DNA of 64,000 bases from Lysinibacillus alkalisoli (GCF_014643595.1 NZ_BMJT01000006.1:150399-214398); one strand, 5' to 3'; shown: positions 28,218-36,860, counted from the first letter of the stretch. Notes: generated by a model from the letters alone, not told the origin. Made by a program: numbers and translations.

Positions 28218-28817
28218 ATGAATAAAATAGATAACTACTTTCAAGACTTCGAACATTACCTTACCCCGTTACCTAAAACAGAAAAACAGAATATCGTGAA
28301 TGAATTAAAAGATCATTTCTTATCAATGATTAACGATGAAATGCAGCAAGGATTAGCAGAAAACGTAGCCATTGAAAAAGTAATCGATGAATTTCCTCCC
28401 CCTAAAGAACATGCTAAACAATACATATCAATGCATACTGAACCGCTATATGATGTACAAGTTGATTTTGGCTTTCGGTACATGCTCGCCTTAGCGATTA
28501 TGGGGTTGGCCGAAATGGCTTTACTCTTTGTTAAAGATGAGTTGCACTTTATATTAGCAGCCATTGGTTTTATTATGTTTATCGCAGGCAATAACTTAGT
28601 ATTTCGTAAGTCGCATTGGAATCGAGACAATATTAAACAGCTTTACTGAGGTATTGCTGCTTCATGGATTTTGTTAGCTATGACATTCTTTTTCTTCTTC
28701 CGTAGAAACATTGTTGATCTAACATCCCTATGCTATCTTATTTTTGTTACCTTACTTATCACCATTCAATTTTTCATTTTATATCGTTTACTTAAAACGA
28801 AAAATTATAATATATAA
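28218..28817 (+). pseudogene. HAAS/DUF1700 family protein interrupted by an in-frame TGA
   Basis: The open part (28218-28649, 143 residues) has an N-terminal HAAS-type helical domain (LPKTEKQNIVNELKDHFLSMI, AIEKVIDEFPPPKEHAKQYI) and two membrane spans. After the TGA at 28647-28649 the same frame continues for 55 more codons with a hydrophobic, clearly coding sequence (GIAASWILLAMTFFFFF) up to a TAA at 28815. A TGG to TGA change would explain it. The truncated product may still bind DNA-associated PadR partners, but the last spans are lost. Confidence 0.75.
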
Positions 28818-28850
28818 AAAGCAAGTTTTGACTGTCATCAAAACTCGCTT
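28815..28850. terminator. Convergent terminator
   Basis: The stem AGCAAGTTTTGA / TCAAAACTCGCTT with A-run and T-run flanks ends the HAAS gene and the ABC ATPase remnant. Confidence 0.75.
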
Positions 28851-28960
28851 TCAAGAGTAATAATTCTTTTATGGCGATGAGCTAACGTTAAATCATGAGT
28901 CACTGTAAGAATCGTAGTATTATACACTTGATTCATCTCAAGAGGAAATGTAATAGAATG
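28838..28960 (-). pseudogene. C-terminal fragment of an ABC transporter ATPase
   Basis: About 38 codons on the minus strand read LEMNQVYNTTILTVTHDLTL then AHRHKRIITLESEF and a stop. TVTHDLTLAHR is the switch-histidine region of MacB/LolD-type ATPases. Upstream of it no Walker motifs remain. With the permease fragment at 30732-31058 this looks like the two ends of one deleted transporter operon. Confidence 0.7.
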
Positions 28961-29132
28961 CTGTTAGACAAATATATTTTCTCATTACACATGTACTTCC
29001 AGTAAGTTAATTGTTATATTTTCATTACAATTATTTAACATTTGATTTTTTTGTAAAAAACACTTGCTTTTTACTGACAAAAAATAGATTATATAATAAT
29101 AACACCCAAATACAATTTAAGGAGACTAAAAT

Positions 29133-30148
29133 ATGAAAAAAATTTTTTTAACCTCTTTCTTTACTTTATTTATTGCTTTAACTTTAGCCTCAAATACTTC
29201 AGCTCAAGAAATCCCAGAATGGTTTATTGATATTCATCAGGATTCAATAAACAAACAAAATGAAAGTTACACAACAAAAACAATCGAGTCAAAACAATTA
29301 AAAAATCAAGAAGACTCTAATACATATTTATTTTTGCATAACAATGGTGAATCATTAGATCAGTCTAAAATAAATGATTTCATAGATGGAAATGTAAGTC
29401 TTGAAGAAACAGAGGATTTTAATGTTTTAGGCGTTAGTAAATATACAGAAAATAATGTAATACATACAGATTTTGTATTATCTAATTTAGATTCTGAGAA
29501 GTATGAAGACATTGTTGATTCAGCTTTGGCACAAGCTTATGAAACTTATGATTCCAACACACGGGTTAGTGCACTGAGAGCAACACCAAGAGATCATGTT
29601 GATTCACATACTTTTAGAATACATGATCGTAACACTTTAGCTGGGATATATACAAGTAATGTTGATTATTTATATAAAGGTGAAAAAGTACTAAATGGTA
29701 GAAATGTTTCAATTTGGGATGTGAAATACTTCAATCAATCCCTAAAAATAGTTATCAAACTAGAGAAATAATCACAAGATTTTCTGTAAAAGATTGGGCA
29801 AACCAAACATTAAGATCCTATGGTCCATTTTCATCTAGTAGTAATGCATCAGTTACAGTTGGTCTAAGTGGGTTCACACCAAATGTTTCATGGACATTTA
29901 ATTTATATTCCTCATCAGTTAAAGACGACAGTAGTTTAAGTGAAAAATATGCAAGATGGATTTTTAAACTCCCATTAGGTACAAGTACTGCTAAGAATAC
30001 TTTTGTCATGAAACCAGGAGCTCGTATTACAAACGCTGTAGGACAAGTGGGCTTCAAATCCACTCACAATATTGACTATTATAAAAATTTAAATAGTCAA
30101 AAAGTCTATAATACTGGTTCCCTTACTAGATATTTAAATGACCGTTAA
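29133..30148 (+). pseudogene. Secreted protein of unknown family, frameshifted
   Basis: The first frame (29133-29771) encodes a signal peptide (MKKIFLTSFFTLFIALTLA, cleavage near NTSAQE) and about 185 mature residues. The second frame (to 30148) continues without a gap in sense from about 29738: ...DVKYFNQ then SIPKNSYQTREIITRF and about 120 residues rich in Ser/Asn ending near LTRYLNDR. A -1 shift within the tandem AATC repeat at about 29735-29745 would restore a protein of about 335 residues. I do not recognise the family. A good ribosome binding site (AAGGAG) and signal peptide show that it was a real exported protein. Confidence 0.7.
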
Positions 30149-30257
30149 AGTAAACAAACTCTAAAATAGGTAACTTATAAGTCACCTATTTTAAAATTAA
30201 TTGCGAATCAAACAATCCTTTTTCTAAAAGAATTTTTAAAGCCGAGGAGGAAATATC

Positions 30258-30407
30258 GTGTCATATAATGCAATTCTTTTCGCATGTGTCGCAGGTGTAT
30301 TATCATTCATTCTAATGGTTGCAATTAATTCAATAAATCCAATCTTACTAACTAACATATTGTTAGGAGCTATTGTTGGAACATTAATAGACCAAAAAAA
30401 ACGCTAA
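30258..30407 (+). CDS. Small two-span membrane protein (49 residues)
   Basis: The GTG start has a strong GAGGAGG site 7 bases upstream. The product is 49 residues with two hydrophobic segments (ILFACVAGVLSFILMVAI, then ILLTNILLGAIVGTLI) separated by Asn-Pro and a basic tail DQKKR. It is below the usual ORF size cut-off. A holin-like, toxin-like or spore-associated small membrane protein is possible, but the function is unknown. Confidence 0.65.
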   Translation: MSYNAILFACVAGVLSFILMVAINSINPILLTNILLGAIVGTLIDQKKR

Positions 30408-30731
30408 ACTATCAGGCTCGTTTATTGAAGGATCTTCAGTGACTGGAAATATATTAACATAACATTGAAAATGGTTGGTTAAAAGGCAAGAGCATATTGT
30501 AAAGTTGGCAAATTTGATTTCTCGATGAGATACTCTAGAAAAATTTGAAGGTATTATATATATGGCTAATTTGGATAGTAGTATATAATTATATGAACTT
30601 ACCACACTTCATTCAAATTTTTATAATTCGGCAGTAGACCCAAGTGAGCAAAGAATGTAATCCACTTACTTTTTCTGCTTTAGAAAGAAATACTGCTAAT
30701 AACTTTTTTCTATATCATATTTATTATAGAT
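30408..30731. other. Degenerate intergenic stretch
   Basis: No intact gene. Short stop-interrupted pieces such as GIIYMANLDSS resemble the IFMANLDP region of the permease fragment that follows, so this may be decayed copies of the same family. Confidence 0.3.
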
Positions 30732-31058
30732 TTAGTATCCACCATAAATTATTACCTCTACAAAACCTTCTACATGTAAGGCATAATCATAATTGGCATC
30801 TAGATACTCATATATTTCTCTTGAGTCTTCAAGCTCTATTTGGTTAAAGTCTGTTGTGCTGTTGGGATCTAAATTTGCCATAAAAATATCTTCTTGGTTT
30901 ATCGCTTCTATTTGTTGATAACCTTGATAAGTTGAAATAATCGAACGAGTTGTGGTAAATGTAAGAAAGTGAGCTAACAGAAGTAAAATCATTATTCCTA
31001 AAACAAAAAGCCATTTCCTTAAAAAGACTTGCGTAATGAAAAATCGAAAAATCCTCAT
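30732..31058 (-). pseudogene. N-terminal fragment of a bacteriocin-type ABC permease
   Basis: The 108-residue frame begins MRIFRFFITQVFLRKWLFVLG with one membrane span and the start of an extracytoplasmic domain, like the N terminus of MacB-like or bacteriocin-associated permeases of about 650 residues. It stops with no further membrane spans. The start codon overlaps the preceding gene by ATGA. The remainder appears deleted, and the ATPase tail lies at 28838-28960. Confidence 0.65.
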
Positions 31059-31495
31059 TCTTCTTTCACCTGCCCAACACTGCATATTATGTATATTATG
31101 AAAATACCAAATAAGTAGAGGTTGCTTGTTACTTGTAATTCTAAATAAGAACTTAATAAAAGAGATAATAAAAAACTACATATCAAAATAGTTAGATGAT
31201 GTAACACGTATCTCACTTTAATGCGGAACATGCTATCTCCTACAAGGAATCTACAGGATACCTCTGTCTTTTTACGGACTAAAAATTGATAATGAAATAG
31301 AATTATCATAAAGGTGAGACCAATATTGATAAAAAGTTGAAAATCTAAAAGACTTGCGATAAACGAGGCTAACATAAAAGAATCTTTTAATGCTAAATGG
31401 CTTACATAGATTAATATTAGATTTACACTGAAACAAATAAAGTACATAATAGCTATTTCTAAGACATCTATCCTTCTGAACAACGAATATTTCAT
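31055..31495 (-). CDS. Membrane protein of a decayed ABC transporter operon
   Basis: A 146-residue hydrophobic protein with four predicted spans. The ATG at 31495 has AAGGAGG 5 bases upstream. Its stop overlaps the start of the permease fragment, so it was the first subunit of that operon. No family assigned. Confidence 0.6.
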   Translation of the reverse strand: MKYSLFRRIDVLEIAIMYFICFSVNLILIYVSHLALKDSFMLASFIASLLDFQLFINIGLTFMIILFHYQFLVRKKTEVSCRFLVGDSMFRIKVRYVLHHLTILICSFLLSLLLSSYLELQVTSNLYLFGIFIIYIICSVGQVKEE

Positions 31496-31926
31496 ATGTG
31501 CCTCCTTATGCGAATCCTCACTATTTTCCATTATATGCTTTTAATGAATAGTAATTACATAGATAGACGCCAAAGAAATAAAAGAGTTCATTCATTTTTT
31601 ACTAACTTTCAATTCAAAGAACGACGTTTATCTTAATACTATCTATATGAAGTGTGATAATAATTAGATCACTACATTATTTTTAAACAACTTTATTATT
31701 CAAACATAGTTATTACGTTTTTTTTCCTTTTTTATCTTAAGTTTTTAAATTTGTTTAAAACCTATTTTCAAGTTTATTTGGATTTTATGATAGAATAACA
31801 CTCAAATAAAGAGGTAATTAGAGTACTGAGTTACATTGAATATAAGAAAGATAATAAATAATTAATGGACGTAATCTATACTCTAAAACATTAGTTAGTA
31901 ATGTAATTCAGATTAATTCTTCATCA
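31496..31926. other. Non-coding stretch
   Basis: AT-rich, no gene found on either strand. An imperfect dyad (GTGTGATAATAATTAGATCAC, split at its centre) near 31651-31670 could be an operator. Confidence 0.3.
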
Positions 31927-32022
31927 AATACTGGTGGTAATTGAGTGTCAGCGGATAAACATTTTAATACAGAAAAAAACGTATTCGCTTATCACTCAAT
32001 AGAATTGGCAATGGCAAAATGA
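31927..32022 (+). pseudogene. Remnant of the C-terminal tail of a polymorphic toxin-like protein
   Basis: The plus-strand frame reads NTGGN, an in-frame TGA, then VSADKHFNTEKNVFAYHSIE and LAMAK before its TGA. That stop overlaps the ATG of the next gene as ATGA. This sense-like tail followed by a small acidic protein is the arrangement of a toxin C terminus and its immunity gene. The body of the toxin is missing. Confidence 0.4.
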
Positions 32023-32540
32023 TTTTACGAGAGAAGTCCATAGTATTTTTACATAATATAATCTATCTAAAGAATGAGGTTTTAAAATTGAGGAATTTTT
32101 ATTTAAATAGAATAATTAATTTAAATACAGTGGAAGCATATTTTTTGAGAGAGGGATACTTAATTTCACCTGAATATTGTATGATACTGATTGATTATAA
32201 ACGTCCTAGTACGATTGAGGATTTCCCTCATCTGAAAAATATTAATGGTATTCCAGAAGATGAATTCGGGGATGATAATTTTATAAAAGCGGTTGTTGTT
32301 TCCTCGAAGGAAGTTACTCAAGAAACTTATGATCAATTATGCACAGTAGCTGGCGGATTTTTAGAGGATAAAGAAGAATGTCGATGGAGTTTTGTTATTG
32401 AAATTGATGCCGATTTTAAACAAAAAAATAATTTGAATGATATTTTCTCATTACTTCAAAAAATATTAAAAAAACATCAATATCCTTTAAATATTGAAAA
32501 TATTCCTGAAGAAAAATTCAATTTCTTGTCCCAAGAATAA
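32019..32540 (+). CDS. Hypothetical protein, possible immunity protein
   Basis: A 173-residue soluble acidic protein with no family that I recognise. Its first 25 residues may be non-native: a TTG at about 32088 is a plausible internal start. The position directly after a toxin-tail-like remnant (ATGA overlap) suggests an orphan immunity protein. This is inference only. Confidence 0.5.
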   Translation: MILREKSIVFLHNIIYLKNEVLKLRNFYLNRIINLNTVEAYFLREGYLISPEYCMILIDYKRPSTIEDFPHLKNINGIPEDEFGDDNFIKAVVVSSKEVTQETYDQLCTVAGGFLEDKEECRWSFVIEIDADFKQKNNLNDIFSLLQKILKKHQYPLNIENIPEEKFNFLSQE

Positions 32541-33225
32541 ATGATGTGTTTTGAGATAGTAGCCTTTTCTACACACTCTTATTTCCGTAAATTTTTTAGA
32601 AGAGTTAAATAGTAAGCTTTTTAGATTTGCCTTTGGAAAAAATGCGCGAGCTGCGGAAATGATTTTTTTTCGCAACTGGCGCTTTTTTCTCTCTTCTCTA
32701 CAACACACCCCATTAAAGCCTATTCAAAATGAAAATAGAAACATGACTGTACATAATAAAGTTTTATTAGCTGAATTGGATCAGATTGAAAGTAGAATAT
32801 GCAAAAGATCTATAAAAACAGATCTAATTATAATGGTAAAAAATACCTTTTCGTTATTTTCCAATTAAATCAAAGTTAATTTTTGATATACAACAAAATC
32901 TGATTGGAGCCATTTTTAATTATAAATGCCTTAGTTTTGAAACTGCAAATAAAAATCAGATTAAAAGTAGAGGTAGTGTTCGCTAACTACCTTTCTTCTT
33001 TATTAGCATTTAAGGAATTGATATGTGCAAATGATGTATATATTGGTCATCTTTTTGCGTCCAGCGATTAGTAAAGGTTTTGCAAGTACCTTTTTATAAC
33101 TAATAATAATTACTTTTATTTGTTAGGATTGTAAAAAAAATTATCAATTTGAAATTTTACTAGATTTTCACTATGATATAAACTAATATTAGTAAGAAAT
33201 GTATAATTAATGGGAGGTTTTATTA
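32541..33225. other. Non-coding or degenerate stretch
   Basis: No convincing gene. A short plus-strand frame at about 32743-32868 (MTVHNKVLLAELDQIESR) has no ribosome binding site. A hairpin at 32971-32992 (AGGTAGT/ACTACCT followed by TTTCTTCTTT) looks like an orphan terminator. Confidence 0.35.
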
Positions 33226-33299
33226 GTGTCTGCTTTAGTAAAGTGTAAAGTATGTAGTAAAGAAATTGCAAAAGGGGTAAAGATCAGAGAAATTGGTTT
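33226..33299 (+). pseudogene. Detached zinc-ribbon head of the DUF4352 protein
   Basis: A GTG with GGGAGG upstream starts LVKCKVCSKEIAKGVK, the first half of a zinc ribbon. The frame then shifts: the frame of the next gene reads DQRNWFMQHKIL across the boundary. The second Cys-x2-Cys pair, normally just after KGVK, is missing. So a short deletion removed half of the zinc ribbon and broke the frame. Confidence 0.6.
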
Positions 33300-33872
33300 A
33301 TGCAACATAAGATATTAACATTTTTAGGAGCTATTATTATTTTAGTTATTTTAGGTAATGTCGTTGGTGGAGATAAAGTTGATAAAAAGGAAGTTAATTC
33401 TAGTAGTGATAAATCTTTAACTTCTAGCGATAATAAAAACAAAGATGAATCAACAGAGGAATCTTATCAAATTGGTGATACAGTTAATACTAAAAATATG
33501 GAAATTACAGTTTCTAAATTTGAGGAGTTAGAACAAATAGGTGATCCTGATTTCTTAGGTAAAATAGCTCCAGAGGGTGCTACTTTAGTAGCTATTCAAT
33601 ATACCATGAAAAATGTATCAGATGATCCAATTGGTGTGTTTAGTTATCCTTCAATTAATCTAGTAGATGAAAAAGGTACGAAGTATAAGGACGACATTGA
33701 AGCTAGTAGTGCATATGCTACCGAAACAAAAGTTGATAACTCTAAAGTGTTGTCCGATTTGAATCCTGGTATTACTGTTACTGGTGTAGATGTATATGAG
33801 GTCTCAAAAGAAAAATTTAGTGAAGGTGAATGGTATATTAAAATTGGTGATTCAAAAGTAAAGATTAAATAA
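33300..33872 (+). CDS. DUF4352 domain membrane-anchored protein (lost zinc ribbon)
   Basis: A 190-residue protein with an N-terminal membrane span (ILTFLGAIIILVILGNVV), a Ser/Asp/Lys-rich linker and a C-terminal DUF4352 immunoglobulin-like domain (YQIGDTVNTKNMEITVSKFE...VAIQYTMKNVSD). Homologues carry an N-terminal cytoplasmic zinc ribbon, here out of frame upstream. The ATG at 33300 has no good ribosome binding site, so expression is doubtful. Confidence 0.7.
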   Translation: MQHKILTFLGAIIILVILGNVVGGDKVDKKEVNSSSDKSLTSSDNKNKDESTEESYQIGDTVNTKNMEITVSKFEELEQIGDPDFLGKIAPEGATLVAIQYTMKNVSDDPIGVFSYPSINLVDEKGTKYKDDIEASSAYATETKVDNSKVLSDLNPGITVTGVDVYEVSKEKFSEGEWYIKIGDSKVKIK

Positions 33873-33901
33873 CAAGCTCTGTTAAATGAATTAATATAAC
33901 A

Positions 33902-33934
33902 AGATACGAGATATTATTCTCGTGTCTTTTTCTT
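33902..33934 (+). terminator. Terminator after the DUF4352 gene
   Basis: The stem AGATACGAGA / TCTCGTGTCT is followed by TTTTCTTTT. Confidence 0.8.
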
Positions 33935-33995
33935 TTGATTTTTAATTGTAAGGTATGAATTTATGAGTAAAAGTATCTTTTGATAGTTTAGAAAT

Positions 33996-34607
33996 TTAAG
34001 TAGTTTGTTGTTTTGAAACAATGTAAGAATAGATAATAGAAATCACAGCAGTGATACCAATACTCGTTAATACAATAACCTCTAAGGATTGGGGGGAAAT
34101 AAATGCAAATGACAGTATTAATAGACCGGCTAACATTAATAACTTAGCTGCAAAACGATTTGATTTGCGCCAAACACCTTCATCCTTTAATGTCCAAGGG
34201 AGACGCAATCCATAAGCTAAATTTATTTTGGTCTTTTGCATGAAATTAGCTAATACTATTGTCACCAAACCTACCAAAGCTCCAATAACTACATTGAAAT
34301 CATAGTTAACATTTGTACTGTTTGAAATTATAATCACTTGTAAAATTAGTAGCATTATACTTGAAAAGTTAGTCATGTGTTTAACTGTTTTGTTTGAGTC
34401 AGCTGATTGAGATTTTCTTAGAAATATAAATGTAGAGGTAATCACTATTAATATGAACAATGGCAAAATCCAAATTAATAAATCAGGTTTAATTATGCCA
34501 TTAACAATAGTTAAATTTGATGGAATACTTAAATCCAATTTAAATTGAGAAATAATGGCTAATACTATTGAAATAAAGAATATACCTAACGAACTAAATA
34601 ACTTCAT
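33996..34607 (-). CDS. sdpI: SdpI family immunity-type membrane protein
   Basis: A 203-residue membrane protein with about six spans. The SdpI signature is present: INLAYGLRLPWTLKDEGVWRKSNRFAAKL near residue 130-160. In Bacillus subtilis SdpI confers immunity to the SdpC cannibalism toxin and sequesters SdpR at the membrane. Here it follows an ArsR-type repressor by 13 bases, the same sdpRI layout. No sdpC toxin is in the window, so it may protect against foreign toxin. Confidence 0.87.
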   Translation of the reverse strand: MKLFSSLGIFFISIVLAIISQFKLDLSIPSNLTIVNGIIKPDLLIWILPLFILIVITSTFIFLRKSQSADSNKTVKHMTNFSSIMLLILQVIIISNSTNVNYDFNVVIGALVGLVTIVLANFMQKTKINLAYGLRLPWTLKDEGVWRKSNRFAAKLLMLAGLLILSFAFISPQSLEVIVLTSIGITAVISIIYSYIVSKQQTT

Positions 34608-34620
34608 AATGTAGTCCTCC

Positions 34621-34878
34621 CTATTTTTTAAATTTAAATAACCAAATTAGTAAATTTTGAATAACTGTAGAATTAATTGTGAAGTAAACGTATTGTCCCT
34701 TTTTCTCTGAAATTACAAGATTAGCATTAAGAAGTATGCCTAAATGATGTGAAATACTAGGCTTACTGATTGTAAAATGTTTTGCTATTTCACCAGCATT
34801 TAAAGTTTGTTTTTGTAAGAGCATAAGAATTTCACGGCGCGTTGGATCAGAGAGCGCTTTAAATAAATCATTATTCAA
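34621..34878 (-). CDS. sdpR: ArsR family repressor (SdpR-like)
   Basis: An 85-residue winged-helix repressor (LFKALSDPTRREILMLLQ, AGEIAKHFTISKPSISHHLGIL, and a wing GQYVYFTIN). It lacks the metal-binding cysteines of ArsR/SmtB, as SdpR does. The start is TTG with AGGAGGTG upstream. It forms an operon with sdpI and sits next to a perfect palindrome. Confidence 0.85.
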   Translation of the reverse strand: MNNDLFKALSDPTRREILMLLQKQTLNAGEIAKHFTISKPSISHHLGILLNANLVISEKKGQYVYFTINSTVIQNLLIWLFKFKK

Positions 34879-34894
34879 TAACTATCACCTCCTG

Positions 34895-34918
34895 TTAGAT
34901 AATTCGATAATTATCTAA
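34895..34918. promoter_or_regulatory. Operator palindrome of the sdpRI operon
   Basis: A perfect 24-bp inverted repeat, TTAGATAATT-CGAT-AATTATCTAA, lies 16 bases before the sdpR start codon, where an autorepressor would bind. Confidence 0.75.
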
Positions 34919-34995
34919 TTAGTAAAGAAAAAATATTTTTATCATTGGATTATTCCCTATAATTAACTATAATACCAAATAAAGAGGTGTTGATT

Positions 34996-35883
34996 ATGTC
35001 AGTGATTCTAGGTGAAGAAATAGTAAATATTAGAAAAATGAAGAAACTTACATAAAAGAAACTCTGCTCAGGGATTTGTTCACAAGGTACGATAAGTTTA
35101 ATTGAAAAAGGGGAAGTTGTTCCTGGAATAGAGATACTTACTGCATTAGCATTACTTTTAAACGTCCCTGTTACTCATTTCATTAATTTGATCCAATCCG
35201 AAACAATCTATTTAAAGTACGATTTGATTAGTGAAATTGAATCGCTAATGGAAGAGCAAAAATATGAAAAAATCTATAAAATCGCGCAAACAAAAATCAA
35301 AAATCAAGAGCTTTCAGGATGGTATTTTTATTATTTTAAATGGCTTTATTATTTAAGTGGTTATTATACTAAAAAATATTCCGCAGAGGTTGTATTAAAA
35401 GAAATGAAAACCCTATATACAACTGCCAGCGAATTTGAGTTAAATAAAGATTATCTATCAGATCGTATCGTTAATACTATTGCGATTTTATATGCATTTG
35501 AAAAGGACTACAAAAAAGCGTTATTTTACTTTAATAAAATTGATTTGAAGTTTAAAAACAGAGTAGAAGTTTTTGAGTTTAATAAAATACAGCTACGAAT
35601 TTTATATAATAAAGTTAAAACTCTATTTGATATGAGAGAGATTGAACAAACAATTGCTACATGTAATTTAGGTGTAGAGCAGTCAATTAAAACTGAAAAT
35701 ATGTCTCTCATTGGAAACTTCTATTATTATTTAGGTAAAGCCCATGAAGAATTCCTATCTTCTAAAGAGGAAATATCACTTTACTATAAACGAGCATTAC
35801 ATTTCTTCGAAGTATTAAATAAAGACTTGTATATCGAGATTTTAAAAAATAAACAACAAAAGTATTTAGTTGAGGACTGTTGA
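34996..35883 (+). pseudogene. PlcR-like quorum-sensing regulator with a nonsense codon at position 20
   Basis: The reconstructed 295-residue protein has an N-terminal XRE helix-turn-helix (LGEEIVNIRKMKKLT, then GTISLIEKGEVVPGIEILTALALLLNVPVTHF) and a C-terminal array of TPR-like helices, the layout and length of PlcR (285 residues). TAA at 35053-35055 replaces what is normally Gln in the LTQKxL helix. Translation from the ATG at 35188 would give a 231-residue TPR part without the DNA-binding helices. AAAGAGGTG precedes the true ATG. A PapR-like peptide gene faces it downstream. Confidence 0.75.
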
Positions 35884-35896
35884 AAAACAGTCCTTT

Positions 35897-36001
35897 TTAA
35901 TGTTCATAAGGCAAAGTAAATAGTGTATCAAATGATCCTCCAATAGTTAAAGACAAACCGAAAATAGCTCCGTAAATTAAAAACTTTTTCATTGTTTTCA
36001 T
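35897..36001 (-). CDS. PapR-like signalling propeptide (34 residues)
   Basis: A small frame on the minus strand encodes a hydrophobic secretion signal (KKFLIYGAIFGLSLTIGG) and a short tail ending SFDTLFTLPYEH. PapR of the Bacillus cereus group has the same plan and ends in LPFEF- or LPFEH-type heptapeptides that bind the PlcR TPR domain. The start may be the ATG at 36001 or at 35992, which has AAAGAAG upstream. The stop is 13 bases from the end of the convergent PlcR-like gene. In Bacillus papR runs in the same direction as plcR, so the opposite orientation is unusual. Confidence 0.65.
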   Translation of the reverse strand: MKTMKKFLIYGAIFGLSLTIGGSFDTLFTLPYEH

Positions 36002-36189
36002 CTTCTTTGATATTAAATGGCACTAGTAAAACAATGCCTACCCTTAGTTACTAGAATATAGATTTCTACCTCCTATTTGTTTAAATATTAAGATCTTAAT
36101 ATTTAGTTGCCCTTGAAAGTATTCCCAAAAAATAAAATAGTGCTAATAATTATTCATGAAGGCAGGACAGATTGGATTCCATACTACGA

Positions 36190-36591
36190 CTAATTTTTAT
36201 TGCTGTAATTAATTGTGCACTGGTCATCAGCACATTGACCAACGGGAACAATTTTACGGCGTTTGGCTACAAAATTATAAACGATTGTAGCAAGTCCAAC
36301 TTTATTTAAAGCAATTAGAACTGGTGTTGTAAGCGTAAGCATTGGGATTCTCTTATTCATTTCAGTGAATGTTTCAACCCCTTTATAATATTCGCTTGCA
36401 TCAACAGGTTTTGAATAAGTCTCTTTTTCTAATTGCTCTATAGAGTAAGGCAAAGTATTCAGCACATGTTCATTTCTAAATGAATCAAAGATAAGCAATT
36501 GTTGTTTATCCATGGCACACCATTTCTCCATAGTTTTAGTACATAAAGGACAATATGAGTCGTAAAAAACAATTAATGGTTTCTTTTTCAA
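36190..36591 (-). CDS. DCC family thiol-disulfide oxidoreductase-like protein (DUF393)
   Basis: A 133-residue protein with the family signature IVFYDSYCPLCTKTMEKW (about residues 6-23; DxxCPLC). The rest is shorter than usual but includes a late hydrophobic stretch. The function of the DCC family is not settled. The TTG at 36591 is chosen because AAAGGAGGAG lies 8 bases upstream. A broken small membrane-protein gene diverges from it. Confidence 0.8.
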   Translation of the reverse strand: MKKKPLIVFYDSYCPLCTKTMEKWCAMDKQQLLIFDSFRNEHVLNTLPYSIEQLEKETYSKPVDASEYYKGVETFTEMNKRIPMLTLTTPVLIALNKVGLATIVYNFVAKRRKIVPVGQCADDQCTINYSNKN

Positions 36592-36667
36592 AATAATCTC
36601 CTCCTTTGTTGAAAAATATATAAACATAAAAGTAAAAAATACAAGTTAAAGTAGGAGGTAAATTTTT

Positions 36668-36836
36668 ATGAAAAATAAGATTCTACTCGGAAGCTTAATC
36701 GTTGTATGGAGTACGTTTTTTTACAACGATTGTTTCAGCATTACCCTATACACCTCATATTTTCAGAAAAATAAAACAATCTCTTATGGATATTTTACCC
36801 ACAGAGGTTGTTTTTATCGAACTTTGTTTAAAATGA
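36668..36836 (+). pseudogene. Frameshifted small membrane protein gene
   Basis: GGAGG precedes an ATG encoding a signal-like span (ILLGSLIVVWSTFF). A T7 run at 36716-36722 breaks the frame; in the other frame the sense continues TTIVSALPYTPHIFRKIKQS and ends at TGA 36834 within the transposon-end repeats. The gene is both shifted and truncated by the right end of the second Tn7-like element. Confidence 0.55.
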
Positions 36837-36859
36837 TCAATCTTTTTTATAAATCTACA
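36812..36859 (-). repeat. Right-end-like terminus of a second Tn7-like element
   Basis: Read from the outside on the minus strand it starts TGTAGATTTAT, ten of eleven bases identical to the right terminus of the main element, then AAAAAAGATTGATC 11 bases in, and a second copy AACAAAGTTCGATAAAA exactly 20 bases further. The 20-bp period and 11-base offset equal those of the main right end. It is separated from the main left end by only TAAATC. Confidence 0.7.
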
Positions 36860-36860
36860 T

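Noticed and set aside
30384..30605. 73-residue minus-strand frame
   Set aside because: It overlaps the end of the well-supported 49-residue plus-strand gene and has no ribosome binding site or recognisable family.
32659..32868. 69-residue plus-strand frame
   Set aside because: It has no ribosome binding site, begins in a homopolymer-rich stretch and matches nothing I know.
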